From Rhodanobacter sp. MP7CTX1 (GTDB taxonomy: Bacteria; Pseudomonadota; Gammaproteobacteria; Xanthomonadales; Rhodanobacteraceae): DNA of 64,000 nt. The position numbers and the translations under genes are program-made. The DNA is taken from NCBI RefSeq assembly GCF_014205795.1, contig NZ_JACHCN010000007.1, forward strand, positions 159,769 through 223,768, in the 5' to 3' direction. Numbering within the stretch: position 1 is the first letter of the stretch; the number at the start of each line of letters is the position of its first letter. This document shows positions 17,089 to 26,134 of this stretch, piece by piece. A model generated the notes under the pieces. The model made no database searches. It saw nothing but the letters and a program-made list of their open reading frames with translations, and was not told the DNA's origin.

Positions 17089-19307
17089 GTACGGGCAACC
17101 TCAGCAACTATTCGATGCATGACCTGTTCCGTATGGAAACGGAGGGGCAGGGGCAAGTCTTGACGGACGGGTTGCTCGCGCTGGAGCGCGCGCCCACTTC
17201 CGCCGTCGATCTCGAAGCCTGCATGCGCGCCGCGCACTCGCTCAAGGGCGCGGCGCGCATCGTCGGGCTGGTGGCTGCCGTCGTCGTTGCCCATGCGATG
17301 GAGGATTGTCTGGTCGAAGCCCAACTGGGCCGCCTCACGCTACGCCATGGTGTCATCGATGTGCTTCTGCGCGGCGTCGATCTGATTGGCCGCATCGCCG
17401 ACACGCCCGCAGAGGACGGCGAGCGATGGACACAGGCGGCATCGCCGGAAGCGGAAGCGTTTCGGGCTGCGCTCGCGTCTGCGTTGGCTTCCAACACCGA
17501 CACGGAGGGATCGACCGCGCCCCGAGCTTCGCTCCCGGCCGATGCCGCCGGCGTCGCTGGCGACGAAATCGCTGAACGCGTGCTGCGGGTCACCGCGAGC
17601 AACCTCAACCGCATGCTCGCACTGGCTGGTGAATCACTGGTCGCGTCGCGTTGGCTCGAGCCTTTCATTCGCTCACTGACGCGGCTCAAGCAGCTTCAGC
17701 GCGACACCGCGACTGCACTCGACCGTCTCAATGACTCCGGGTCGACCGACCCGGGCGCTGCGGAAATCCTGGCGGAAGCACGCGGCAAGATCGACGAATG
17801 CCAGCGGGTCCTTGCCGACCGGGTGACGCAGCTGGATATGTTCGATCGGCGCTGTGCAAGTGTCGCGCACCGGCTCAACGACGAGGCCCTGGCTAGCCAC
17901 ATGCGACCGTTCGCCGACGGCATCCAGGAATTCCGGCGAATGGTTCGGGATCTGGCGCGTGAGCTGGGCAAGGAGGCGCACCTCGAAATCGTCGGCGACA
18001 CGGCCCAGGTCGACCGCGACGTGCTGGATAAGCTCAAGGCGCCACTCACGCATCTGCTGCGTAACGCCATCGACCACGGCATCGAGTCACCATTGGAACG
18101 GCTGGCGGCCGGCAAACCCGCTGAAGGCCACGTGCGCCTCGATGCCCACCACATCGCCGGGTTGCTGGAGATCAGTGTCTCCGACGACGGCCAGGGCATC
18201 GCCATCGAACGTGTGCGCCGGGCGATCGTCGCGCGCGGCCTGGCCGACGAGCAGACTGCGCAACGCTTCACTGAGGCTGAGCTGCTGGAGTTCCTGTTTC
18301 TACCCGGCTTTACGGTCAAGGACACCGTGTCGGAGATCTCCGGCCGGGGCGTTGGCCTGGATGTCGTGCAGAACATGGTCAAAAGGGTGCGCGGAAGCGT
18401 GACTCTGTCATCCCGGGCCGGACAAGGCTCGCGCTTCCAGTTGCGTCTGCCGCTGACGACCTCGGTCGTCAAGGCCCTGGTCACTGAGATTGGGGGTGAA
18501 CCCTACGCGTTCCCACTGGCAAATATTGTTTGCACGGCGACGGTGCTGCGCGCCGAGGTGGAGCTGCTGGAGGGGCGCCAGCACTTCCAGTTGAGAGGCC
18601 GCCAGGTCGGTTTGGTTGCTGCCCGGCAGGTGCTGGAAGGTACCGAGTCGAAAATCGCTCCTGACCAGCTATCGGTCATTGTGGTCGGTGACCGCCGCCA
18701 CGAGTACGGGCTGGCGGTGGATGGCTTCCGCGGGGTATTCGAGCTCGTCGTCCAGCCGCTGGACCCGCGCTTGGGCAAGATCAAGGACATCAGCGCCGGC
18801 GCGTTGCTCGACGATGGATCGCCGTTGCTCATCGTCGACGTGGACGACCTGATCCAGTCGGTCGAACGGCTGGTAACGACCGGGCATTTGGCGAGCGTGC
18901 GCTACGACGAAGGCGTCGACGAAGTAGCACGCAAGCGTGTGCTGGTGGTGGACGACTCGCTTACCGTGCGCGAGTTGCAACGCAAGCTGATCGAGAACGG
19001 CGGTTACGTCGTCGAGGTCGCGGTCGACGGCGTGGACGGATGGAACGCGGTGCGCCTGGGTCAGTTCGACCTCGTCGTCACCGACATCGACATGCCGCGC
19101 ATGGACGGCATCGAGCTGACCGGCCTCATCAAGAATGATGCCCGCTTGCGTGATGTGCCGGTCATGGTGGTGTCGTACAAGGACCGCGACGAGGATAGGC
19201 GACGCGGGCTGGATGCCGGCGCCGACTTCTACCTTACCAAGGGCAGCTTCCATGAGGACGACTTGTTGCAGGCGGTGGTCGACCTGATCGGTGAGGCGAC
19301 GGCATGA
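17085..19307 (+). CDS. wspE: WspE, hybrid CheA-type histidine kinase with receiver domain
   Basis: A 740-residue kinase that phosphorylates WspR and WspF. In order: an N-terminal HPt domain with His51 in MRAAHSLKGAARI; a linker and dimerisation region; the ATPase domain (LTHLLRNAIDHGIESP as N box, ISVSDDGQGI, EISGRGVGLDVV); a CheW-like regulatory domain (FPLANIVCTATVLRAEVELL); and a C-terminal receiver (RVLVVDDSLTVREL, phospho-Asp in VVTDIDMPRMDGIEL). A fused receiver is the hallmark of WspE. Four-base overlaps on both sides show tight translational coupling. Confidence 0.93.
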   Translation: MSTGNLSNYSMHDLFRMETEGQGQVLTDGLLALERAPTSAVDLEACMRAAHSLKGAARIVGLVAAVVVAHAMEDCLVEAQLGRLTLRHGVIDVLLRGVDLIGRIADTPAEDGERWTQAASPEAEAFRAALASALASNTDTEGSTAPRASLPADAAGVAGDEIAERVLRVTASNLNRMLALAGESLVASRWLEPFIRSLTRLKQLQRDTATALDRLNDSGSTDPGAAEILAEARGKIDECQRVLADRVTQLDMFDRRCASVAHRLNDEALASHMRPFADGIQEFRRMVRDLARELGKEAHLEIVGDTAQVDRDVLDKLKAPLTHLLRNAIDHGIESPLERLAAGKPAEGHVRLDAHHIAGLLEISVSDDGQGIAIERVRRAIVARGLADEQTAQRFTEAELLEFLFLPGFTVKDTVSEISGRGVGLDVVQNMVKRVRGSVTLSSRAGQGSRFQLRLPLTTSVVKALVTEIGGEPYAFPLANIVCTATVLRAEVELLEGRQHFQLRGRQVGLVAARQVLEGTESKIAPDQLSVIVVGDRRHEYGLAVDGFRGVFELVVQPLDPRLGKIKDISAGALLDDGSPLLIVDVDDLIQSVERLVTTGHLASVRYDEGVDEVARKRVLVVDDSLTVRELQRKLIENGGYVVEVAVDGVDGWNAVRLGQFDLVVTDIDMPRMDGIELTGLIKNDARLRDVPVMVVSYKDRDEDRRRGLDAGADFYLTKGSFHEDDLLQAVVDLIGEATA

Positions 19308-20323
19308 AGATCGGCATCGTCAATGACCTGGTCATTGCGCTGGAAGCGCTGCGGCGCGCGTTGGCGCAACGACCCGAGCACACGATCCTGTGGTCGGCGA
19401 CAGATGGCGAGGAAGCTGTCGCGCGCTGCGCCCAGAACCGGCCCGACCTGGTGCTGATGGATTTGCTGATGCCCGGCATGGACGGGGTCGAGGCCACTCG
19501 GCAGATCATGGCCCACACGCCTTGCGCCGTGCTGATTGTGACTGCCAGCGTCAGGGACAATGCGCCGCTGGTGTTCGAGGCCGTGGGCTACGGCGCCATC
19601 GACGCCACCGACATGCCGATGCTTGGCGACGGCGCGGGCAACGCCGCGCCACTGCTCGCAAAAATCGACATGATCGGCAGGTTGATCGGCGTCCAGCCAG
19701 CCAGGACGGCACGAAAATCTGCCGACTGCCCACCTGCTGCAAATCGGCTGGTTGCGATCGGTGCTTCGGCGGGGGGGCCGCTTGCGGTGGCGAAAGTGCT
19801 CGGGGGGTTGCCAGCGACATTTCCGGCAGGGATCGTGGTGATCCAACACATCGACGAGCAATTCACGCAGGGCATGGCGGATTGGCTCAGCCGCTCCTCC
19901 ACTTGGCCAGTTCGCCTTGCGCGGCCTGGCGACTGCCCGGCAGCGGGAACGGTGTTGTTGGCACGTGCCCACAAACACCTGGTTGTGAACGCCAATGGCT
20001 GCTTGGACTACACCCGTGAGCCGGCCGAACTGTCCTATTGCCCCTCTGTCGATGTGTTCTTTGAAAGCATCAACGCGTCGTGGCCGGGAGAGGCGATCGG
20101 TGTGCTGCTCACGGGCATGGGACGCGATGGCGCCGCTGGCCTCAAAGAGTTGCGGTTGAGGGGCCACCACACGATCGCCCAGGACAAGGCGAGCAGCGCC
20201 GTTTACGGAATGCCGAAGGCCGCTGCGGAACTCGGCGCTGCGGTCGACATCCTGCCGATCGAAAAGATCGCGCCCAGGCTGCAGGACGTCTTTGCAGTCA
20301 ACTCGAGGAGCACGCCCAAATGA
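19304..20323 (+). CDS. wspF: WspF, CheB-type receptor methylesterase
   Basis: A 339-residue response regulator and methylesterase that resets the pathway by demethylating WspA. The receiver has phospho-Asp53 in LMDLLMPGMDGVEATRQ. The linker contains a polymorphic stretch (ARKSADCPPA). The esterase has the catalytic serine in IGASAGGPLAVAKVL (Ser155), His182 in VVIQHIDEQF, and LLTGMGRDGAAGLKEL with the catalytic Asp region. In Pseudomonas, loss of wspF locks the pathway on and raises cyclic-di-GMP; here the gene looks intact. Its stop overlaps wspR. Confidence 0.92.
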   Translation: MKIGIVNDLVIALEALRRALAQRPEHTILWSATDGEEAVARCAQNRPDLVLMDLLMPGMDGVEATRQIMAHTPCAVLIVTASVRDNAPLVFEAVGYGAIDATDMPMLGDGAGNAAPLLAKIDMIGRLIGVQPARTARKSADCPPAANRLVAIGASAGGPLAVAKVLGGLPATFPAGIVVIQHIDEQFTQGMADWLSRSSTWPVRLARPGDCPAAGTVLLARAHKHLVVNANGCLDYTREPAELSYCPSVDVFFESINASWPGEAIGVLLTGMGRDGAAGLKELRLRGHHTIAQDKASSAVYGMPKAAAELGAAVDILPIEKIAPRLQDVFAVNSRSTPK

Positions 20324-21345
20324 TCTCACGAGGTTCAATCGCCCTTCCTGCAACCCTCGAAACATCCGTGAGCGAGGCTCGGATTGTCGTATTTCTGGTT
20401 GATGACCAGGCCATCATCGGCGAGGCAGTTCGCCGGGCGGTCGAGAACGAACCGGATATCGAATTCCACTACTGCAGCGTAGGCGCAGAGGCCATCGGAA
20501 TGGCCGCGGCGTTGAGACCCACGGTGATCATGCAGGACCTGATCATGCCCGATGTCGACGGCATGACCCAGATCCATCTCTACCAGATGCATCCGGCGCT
20601 CCGGCATGTTCCGATCATCGTGCTGTCCAGCAAGGAAGACGCCGCAGTAAAGAGCCTGGCGTTCGCGACTGGCGCGGTCGACTATCTGGTCAAGCTCCCG
20701 GACAGCATCGAACTGATCGCGCGCATCCGTCATCACTCGCGGGCCTATACGAATCAGCTGCAGCGCGACGCGGCTTACCGTGCTTTGCGCGAAAACCAGC
20801 AGCAACTGATGCAGTTGAACGAAACGTTGCGTCGACTGAGCGACGTCGATGGCCTCACGGGACTCAGCAATCGGCGCAATCTGGACGCGTACCTGGAAAG
20901 CGAGTGGCGTCGCGCCGTTCGCGATCGCGAAGACTTCTCGATTCTCATGATCGATGTCGACAACTTCAAGCTGTACAACGACACCTACGGCCACCTCGCC
21001 GGGGACGAAGTGTTGAAGCAGGTCGCCAAGGTGATGCAGGAATGCGCGCACCGTCCGGCCGATCTCGTGGCCCGATACGGCGGCGAAGAGTTCGCCATGG
21101 TGCTGCCCTCAACATTGCAGGCAGGTGCTAAGCGAGTTGCTGAGCGGATCTGCGCAAATATTCGCGGCCTTTCGATCACGTCTGACGCCTCCGAAGGGAT
21201 GTGCGTCACCGTCAGCATCGGCGGAGCGACGGCGGTGCCTAGCCGTGGCGAGTCCTACACCCCGCTCCTGGAAGCCGCCGACGCTGCCCTGTATGAAGCC
21301 AAGCGAGCCGGCAAGAATCGCGTAGTGAGCCACGAATTAGATTGA
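20320..21345 (+). CDS. wspR: WspR, response regulator diguanylate cyclase
   Basis: A 341-residue output protein that makes cyclic-di-GMP once phosphorylated. The receiver holds phospho-Asp73 in IMQDLIMPDVDGMTQIH. A long helical stalk (about residues 140-172) joins it to the GGDEF domain, whose active site is RYGGEEFAMVLPS (GGEEF at 254-258). The inhibitory I-site RxxD is present as R245-P-A-D248, five residues before the active site, so product feedback is expected. The start at 20320 overlaps the wspF stop (ATGA); an upstream extension of the frame lies wholly inside wspF and is rejected. This is the last gene of the run. Confidence 0.94.
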   Translation: MISRGSIALPATLETSVSEARIVVFLVDDQAIIGEAVRRAVENEPDIEFHYCSVGAEAIGMAAALRPTVIMQDLIMPDVDGMTQIHLYQMHPALRHVPIIVLSSKEDAAVKSLAFATGAVDYLVKLPDSIELIARIRHHSRAYTNQLQRDAAYRALRENQQQLMQLNETLRRLSDVDGLTGLSNRRNLDAYLESEWRRAVRDREDFSILMIDVDNFKLYNDTYGHLAGDEVLKQVAKVMQECAHRPADLVARYGGEEFAMVLPSTLQAGAKRVAERICANIRGLSITSDASEGMCVTVSIGGATAVPSRGESYTPLLEAADAALYEAKRAGKNRVVSHELD

Positions 21346-21385
21346 CGCCGCCCATTCGTGACTGAAGCGCAATGACTGAGAAGCG

Positions 21386-21529
21386 ATGACGATGACAACC
21401 CCCGGCAACTCATCTGCCAATCGCATCACTGTGCAGATTCCGACGGCGTCGGGCGACATGATCGACGAGTGGGTTTACCCGCCCGAGAGCAGTGGCCAGG
21501 CTGAGGCTGAGGAAATTCATCCAACCTAA
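21386..21529 (+). pseudogene. N-terminal stub of an alpha/beta hydrolase
   Basis: A 47-residue frame: TTPGNSSANRITVQIPTASG followed by DMIDEWVYPPESSG. This is the characteristic first strand of dienelactone-hydrolase-like alpha/beta hydrolases, where SGDxIxxWxYxP is normally followed by PAVVMAHG. Here homology stops after PPE, and an unrelated ending (QAEAEEIHPT) precedes the stop. The rest of the gene has been replaced by the fragment on the opposite strand at 21.7 kb, which suggests a deletion or rearrangement. Confidence 0.55.
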
Positions 21530-21694
21530 CCGCCCAAGAGGTCATCTACCCACTTTTCGCCCGCTCCACGTATGGCGATTAGCAGCTCCTCTGGAAATGA
21601 AGCTGGCATCTCTGTAGGACGAAGCGACCACGGTGTAGCCTGTCTCGTCAGGTTGCACATCCACGGCACTTTCTATGAACCTGCCGCTTTGACT

Positions 21695-21786
21695 CTCAGC
21701 GAAGGTGGCGATCAGCCCGCCCGCCTCGTCGACGGCGCCTCGGTCGCGCAGAGCGACGAGCGCATGTTGCATGCCGAGAACGGCGC
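21695..21786 (-). repeat. 92-bp near-identical copy of part of the lyase gene at 47.4 kb
   Basis: Read on the minus strand, this segment differs from 47419-47510 (plus strand) at only two of 92 positions by my alignment. It encodes AVLGMQHALVALRDRGAVDE then AGGLIATFAE, the penultimate helix of the isocitrate lyase/PEP mutase-family protein at 46722. It sits in an open frame (21542-21877, minus) with no other homology to that family. The flanks differ from the 47-kb locus. It is a gene fragment left by recombination or by decay of a second copy. Confidence 0.85.
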
Positions 21787-22073
21787 AGTCGTGCGTCACT
21801 ACATTGGTGGTCAACCCGCGCAAAGCTCCATGGCGCTCCATACTCATGTCAGTCATTGAGGCAGGTGAGTCAGGCACGACAGAGCCATATCACATGCGGA
21901 GATTGCGTTAGGTTCGAGCAATCCGCGCAGGGATCGTTAAAGACGGGCTTCCCTCATGGCATAACAATGAGGTACACCCGGACGCAAGAAAAGATTGAGT
22001 AGGCATGTCGCCGCTCACGCATACGGAAGCGCCAAGCCGGGTCTCTCATTCGTGGGTACCGTGGAGGCCCGAT

Positions 22074-22331
22074 ATGGCTCGTCATGTACTACTCACTTCG
22101 GCTGCCGGAGTGCTTACTCTTCATCTCGCGCTAGCACATGCATCTGATCAGATCGAGTCCGCGAACAGTCTCACCTTTGGCAACCCGGGCACGTTATTTG
22201 TCGGAGACTGGAAAGGAAGCCACATCTACGCACTGACTGTACCCGTGGCCAAGTCTGCAGCGACGCAACCGTTCAACCTGAGAGATGTTCAGGGCCCAAT
22301 ATGTGTGACTGTCGTATACACACTTGCTTGA
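22074..22331 (+). pseudogene. N-terminal stub of an exported NHL/beta-propeller-like protein
   Basis: An 85-residue frame with a signal peptide (HVLLTSAAGVLTLHLALAHA) followed by QIESANSLTFGNPGTLFVGD, WKGSHIYAL and FNLRDVQGPI. The phrase LTFGxxGTLFVGDW is a propeller-blade strand of NHL-type proteins that normally continue for hundreds of residues. After GPI the sequence degenerates and ends at 22331. I read it as a truncated gene. The start at 22074 is chosen for the signal peptide; an in-frame ATG lies upstream at 22005. Confidence 0.5.
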
Positions 22332-22928
22332 TCCCCGGTGAACGCATCAAAGCGGATGGTGGTGTGACCCCTCGGAGGACTTGATCTTGTTACTCACACG
22401 GGCACAGATCACATGGACACCGATTCGACAGAAGTTGGCGTCGCTGGAGACGTTGAAGCCCGTGTTGGTAAAGGATCATGAAGACCGAGGGGCTTGCTCT
22501 GCGCGCCCTTGCTTCCTCGAGGAACGAGCATGAACTCCCGCATCGTTCCTCCGCGTCACATAGCGACCAATGAAGGCAGGCATAGGTATTCGCAAACGTA
22601 CGGCTACTTCCCTGACCTAGCTTCGGCACCGCGACAGCCTGATATGAGCTTGCCTTGTTCGTGCACTGTGCTGTGCGCGCCTCGGTGTGCCGGCGAGTGC
22701 GGTTGCGCAGCCTGCAACCTCCAGTTCGCAATATGGGCCGATGAGGCAGGCCATTCGGGGTCGGAAGAGCTGCGCTCGGAGGAGGGGCAGTTCAAGCTTT
22801 ATCGTGGCGAGGTTTGATGACCAGAGGAGGAGACCCAACAAGCCCGGGACGAGTCACCTTTTAGCCTTGCTTGACCTGCCGTATATCAGATATGCGCGAC
22901 AGTCCAGGCTAATCGAGAGGCAAAACGT
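22332..22928. other. Unassigned region, no supported gene
   Basis: Short open frames on both strands (for example 22390-22731 on minus) show no motif, no hydrophobic pattern and no convincing start signal. Base composition looks less GC-biased than the flanking wsp and fumC genes. Decayed or foreign sequence is likely. Confidence 0.35.
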
Positions 22929-23297
22929 ATGGCGGTTACGCGGCAGCACATCCAGCGGAAGCTGGATCTACTTAGGGTGTCGATCCCCAAGACGATTCGG
23001 GACTACGAGAACTCATCGGATTTCCGTTGCGCGCTTGTAGGTGAAGCGGGCAGCGTCATGGGCGGTGTTTCCGCAAAGGACTACCAGTGGACGCGCCTCC
23101 AGCTGTTCGCCTTGTTAAGTGACTGGGGGCTTAGACCACCAGCGATGTTTTTGCCCAAGCAGGACAAGGTTGGTCACGTTGTGTTCCAAAGATTGACTTC
23201 GGCCTTTCGACGACTCAACAGTCCGGTGCTATCGACCAGGCGGCCGTTGATGGTCTCCTTCGTCCATCGCATGAGCTGCGTGGGAACCGATGCGTAG
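22929..23297 (+). CDS. Hypothetical protein, possibly truncated
   Basis: A 122-residue frame. The first 65 residues look like real protein: a helical start (TRQHIQRKLDLLRVSIPKTI) and SAKDYQWTRLQLFALLSDWG. The last 40 residues are antisense to the lysozyme remnant at 23174-23371 and are probably not meaningful. So either the gene was cut at about 23150, or only one strand is real in the overlap. No family is recognised. Confidence 0.35.
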   Translation: MAVTRQHIQRKLDLLRVSIPKTIRDYENSSDFRCALVGEAGSVMGGVSAKDYQWTRLQLFALLSDWGLRPPAMFLPKQDKVGHVVFQRLTSAFRRLNSPVLSTRRPLMVSFVHRMSCVGTDA

Positions 23298-23371
23298 TCA
23301 CCGGCATTGAGCAAGCGCAGCAGGGTAGAGGTCAGGAAGGCAAGCTCTCCCTCGTTGAATACGGAGAACAT
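23174..23371 (-). pseudogene. C-terminal remnant of a phage-type lysozyme (GH24)
   Basis: The minus-strand frame STLLRLLNAGDYASVPTQLM, RWTKETINGRLVDSTGLLS and RRKAEVNLWN matches the end of T4-like endolysins, where STLLRKLNAGDY...RWxxxxGxxxxGLxxRRxAE is conserved. The N-terminal part with the catalytic Glu-Asp-Thr triad is missing. An open frame just upstream on the same strand (23298-23540) has a hydrophobic leader (MRNPTVLAWFLIVAPAVTSA) but no lysozyme motif. It is probably a leftover of a prophage lysis cassette. Confidence 0.6.
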
Positions 23372-24190
23372 TCGACGAACCCGACGGCGGTGGTAGAGCT
23401 TTAGAGGTCGATTGCGAGATCAGCTCAAACTTAGGTGCAGACATTGCACAAACCAGCTTCCGCTTGTGCTCAAACTTAGCTGCCGAAGTCACCGCGGGGG
23501 CCACAATCAGGAACCATGCCAGCACTGTTGGATTTCGCATTCTTGGTACTTCCGGATGGGTGTTGCGTCGTCAAGCCCGGTCAGACGTTGAGTTTGTTCG
23601 CCGGATAGCCAAATTTCCCGTTGCGTCCGGGGCAGGGCACCCTTTGTTGCGCCGTGGTCGGTCGGGCGGCGCAACACTTTTATGAACAAATCGTGGTTCG
23701 CCTGTCAGCCAGGCGTCTTAGTGTTGCGTGAGGGCTTTGAGCGCTTCTGCCACTTCCTCCTTGAGCGCCTGTACAGAGGCGATGGGCGCGTTCATCGCTA
23801 TGGTGAGAACGGGCACAAGCAAGATGGCATTGACATATATGTGATTGGATCGTTCGGCAGGCATACTTTCCAATGCAAACGAGTCGAAAGATTCGGTGCG
23901 CAAAGAGTCCATGCGGCCGTTGCAGCGCAGGCGTATCAACCCAGCGCGTTATTGACGCTTGGGAGGAGCAAGTTCTCAGCCACAGTGAACTCGATCACCC
24001 ATGTTTCGCTCACGAGAAGATCACAAGGAGACCTGTAAGCTAATGGCCCCCTGAGCGGGCGTCGCTTCGACGGGATGCGATGAGTGCAACTCGCTATCAA
24101 CGATAAACACACCTTGGCGGCCTGCCGTCACCGTCTGTCTGGTGTGCTTCCAATCCTGACTCGCACGTCTAGCGACTTAAGGAGCAACGT
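23372..24190. other. Intergenic region with weak frames, upstream of fumC
   Basis: No gene can be supported. Minus-strand frames at 23298-23540 (hydrophobic N-terminus) and 23718-23939 (ends ASVQALKEEVAEALKALTQH, a helical stretch) could be remnants linked to the lysozyme fragment. The last 150 bp should hold the fumC promoter; AAGGAGCAACGTG at the 3' end gives a strong ribosome site. Confidence 0.35.
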
Positions 24191-25648
24191 GTGACTGACG
24201 CCAATCAGCCCCCGACTTTGCGCGACCTCCCTATTGGTTTAAGCGCGGCCGGGTTGCGCAAGGAATTTGACAGCATGGGCACGGTTGAAGTGCCTGCAGA
24301 CCGCTATTGGGGAGCCCAAACGCAGCGCTCATTACTGCATTTTTCAATCGGTGACGATCTGATGCCGAAGGCCGTCTACCACGCCTACGGCTACGTCAAA
24401 AAGGCCTGCGCTCTGGTGAATAGCGCAGCCGGCCGCCTTCCCGATTGGAAGAAGGAGGCGATCGTTCGAGCAGCCGACGAAACCATCTCGGGCAAACTCG
24501 ACGAGCACTACCCTTTGTTTGTGTGGCAGACCGGCTCCGGTACGCAATCCAACATGAACGTCAACGAGGTTATTTCCAACCGGGCGATCCAGCTGGTTGG
24601 TGGAGTTCTTGGATCACAACAGCCTGTAGGTCCGAACGATGACGTCAACATGGGGCAGTCTTCCAACGATACGTTTCCCACTGCCATGCACATCGCCGCG
24701 GTGGATGCGATTGACGCGACGCTGCTGCCACAGGTAACCAAGCTCGCTGAGACGATCGAAAAAAAAGCTGGTGGCTGGATGGACGTGGTCAAGATCGGCC
24801 GCACCCATCTTGAAGATGCCGTGCCAATGACGGTTGGCCAAGAGTGGTCTGGATGGTCTGGCCAGATCCGGGCATGCATCGAGGACATCGAGTCGAGTCG
24901 AAAAGGTCTCTACGACCTCGCCGTTGGGGGCACTGCCGTCGGCACGGGGTTGAATGCGCCGAAGGGCTTCTCCAAGGACGTTGCCGACAAGATTGCCGAG
25001 CTCACCGGAAAGCCCTTCGTTACGGCGCCGAACAAATTCGTTGTCCAGGGATCGCTTGATGCGATGGTCCGTGCACATGCGGCGTTGCGCGGGCTCGCTG
25101 TCGCGTTGATGAAAATTGCGAACGATATGCGTTGGCTGGCTTCGGGTCCTCGCTGCGGCTTTGCGGAACTAAAGCTTCCGGACAATGAGCCGGGATCTTC
25201 GATCATGCCAGGCAAGGTCAATCCGACGCAGTGCGAGGCCATGGTGATGATCACCATTCAGGTCATCGGTAACGACACGGCGGTCGCGTTTTCCGGAAGC
25301 CAAGGGAATTTTGAGCTCAATGCCATGCGGCCGGTCATCATCAATAATTTCCTGAAATCGGCACGCATTCTTGCCGATGGATGCGGAAAGTTCCGCGAAT
25401 TTTCCGTTGAGGGTACTGAACTTAACCGCGACAAGATTCGAGGATATGTCGAAGGTAGTGTGATGTTGGTGACCGCACTGTCCCCAGTGATCGGCTACCA
25501 GAACGCCGCTCACATTGCCGAAAAGGCAATCGCCGACGGGTCGACCCTGAGAGAAGCCGCGCTTGCGTCCGGCAAGGTCACCCAGGAGCAGTTCGACAAG
25601 ATCGTTAATCCGTTGACCATGATCGGAGACGGGCTCGGCGGCGCTTGA
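24191..25648 (+). CDS. fumC: Class II fumarate hydratase
   Basis: A 485-residue homotetrameric enzyme of the TCA cycle that interconverts fumarate and L-malate without an iron-sulfur cluster. The class II signatures are intact: TGSGTQSNMNVNEVISNRA, QSSNDTFPTAMHIAA, and GSSIMPGKVNPTQCEA with the catalytic serine loop. GTG at 24191 is the start, with AAGGAG seven bases upstream. The 20-residue N-terminal extension before LRKEFDSMGTVEVPAD is slightly long for the family. A cupin gene and mqo follow on the same strand, so fumarate to malate to oxaloacetate is encoded within 3.5 kb. Confidence 0.95.
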   Translation: MTDANQPPTLRDLPIGLSAAGLRKEFDSMGTVEVPADRYWGAQTQRSLLHFSIGDDLMPKAVYHAYGYVKKACALVNSAAGRLPDWKKEAIVRAADETISGKLDEHYPLFVWQTGSGTQSNMNVNEVISNRAIQLVGGVLGSQQPVGPNDDVNMGQSSNDTFPTAMHIAAVDAIDATLLPQVTKLAETIEKKAGGWMDVVKIGRTHLEDAVPMTVGQEWSGWSGQIRACIEDIESSRKGLYDLAVGGTAVGTGLNAPKGFSKDVADKIAELTGKPFVTAPNKFVVQGSLDAMVRAHAALRGLAVALMKIANDMRWLASGPRCGFAELKLPDNEPGSSIMPGKVNPTQCEAMVMITIQVIGNDTAVAFSGSQGNFELNAMRPVIINNFLKSARILADGCGKFREFSVEGTELNRDKIRGYVEGSVMLVTALSPVIGYQNAAHIAEKAIADGSTLREAALASGKVTQEQFDKIVNPLTMIGDGLGGA

Positions 25649-25706
25649 GCCGAGGGCCGCACCCTGCCGGCTTCTGACTAGACCACTTATCCAGAAGGAA
25701 GACACG

Positions 25707-26105
25707 ATGATTCGTTGCATCCGCCTGTGGACTGGAGACGACGGCAATTCCTACTTTGAGGAAGGGTCTATCGATCTACCCAAGGGCGAGCGGGGCGACG
25801 TGCTCAGTGGAACCGCCGGCGTTTCGACCATATCGTTTCGTGAGACCAAGGCCGGTGGAGTGTTTCAATGGCACGACGCACCCATCCGCCAGTTTGTCAT
25901 CACCCTTAGCGGAACGCTGGATTTTCAGACACGCACGGGCGAGCACTTCATCTTGCGCCCGGGCGACATTTTGCTCGCCGAAGACACGACGGGCAGTGGC
26001 CACAGTTGGAAGCTGGTGGATGATCAGCCGTGGAGGCGCGCCTACGTCATTCTGGCGCAGGGTGTTGATCCGCTCTTTGTCGCCCAAGGCGCCAAAGTCC
26101 AGTGA
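25707..26105 (+). CDS. Single-domain cupin protein
   Basis: A 132-residue protein with one cupin barrel. The first motif region is FQWHDAPIRQFVITLSGTLD and the second is LRPGDILLAEDTTGSGHSW, with metal-ligand candidates His and Gln/Glu partly conserved. Such small cupins bind a metal or small ligand and may act as a sensor, isomerase or dioxygenase. It lies 58 bp after fumC and 29 bp before mqo in the same direction, so it is probably co-transcribed with both. No specific function is visible. Confidence 0.8.
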   Translation: MIRCIRLWTGDDGNSYFEEGSIDLPKGERGDVLSGTAGVSTISFRETKAGGVFQWHDAPIRQFVITLSGTLDFQTRTGEHFILRPGDILLAEDTTGSGHSWKLVDDQPWRRAYVILAQGVDPLFVAQGAKVQ

Positions 26106-26134
26106 CTTGATCGCCTATTCACTTGGAGACAACC

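Noticed and set aside
20080..20319. Longer wspR start inside wspF
   Set aside because: The overlapping ATGA start at 20320 fits the pattern of the operon and the length of WspR; the upstream part is wspF read in another frame.
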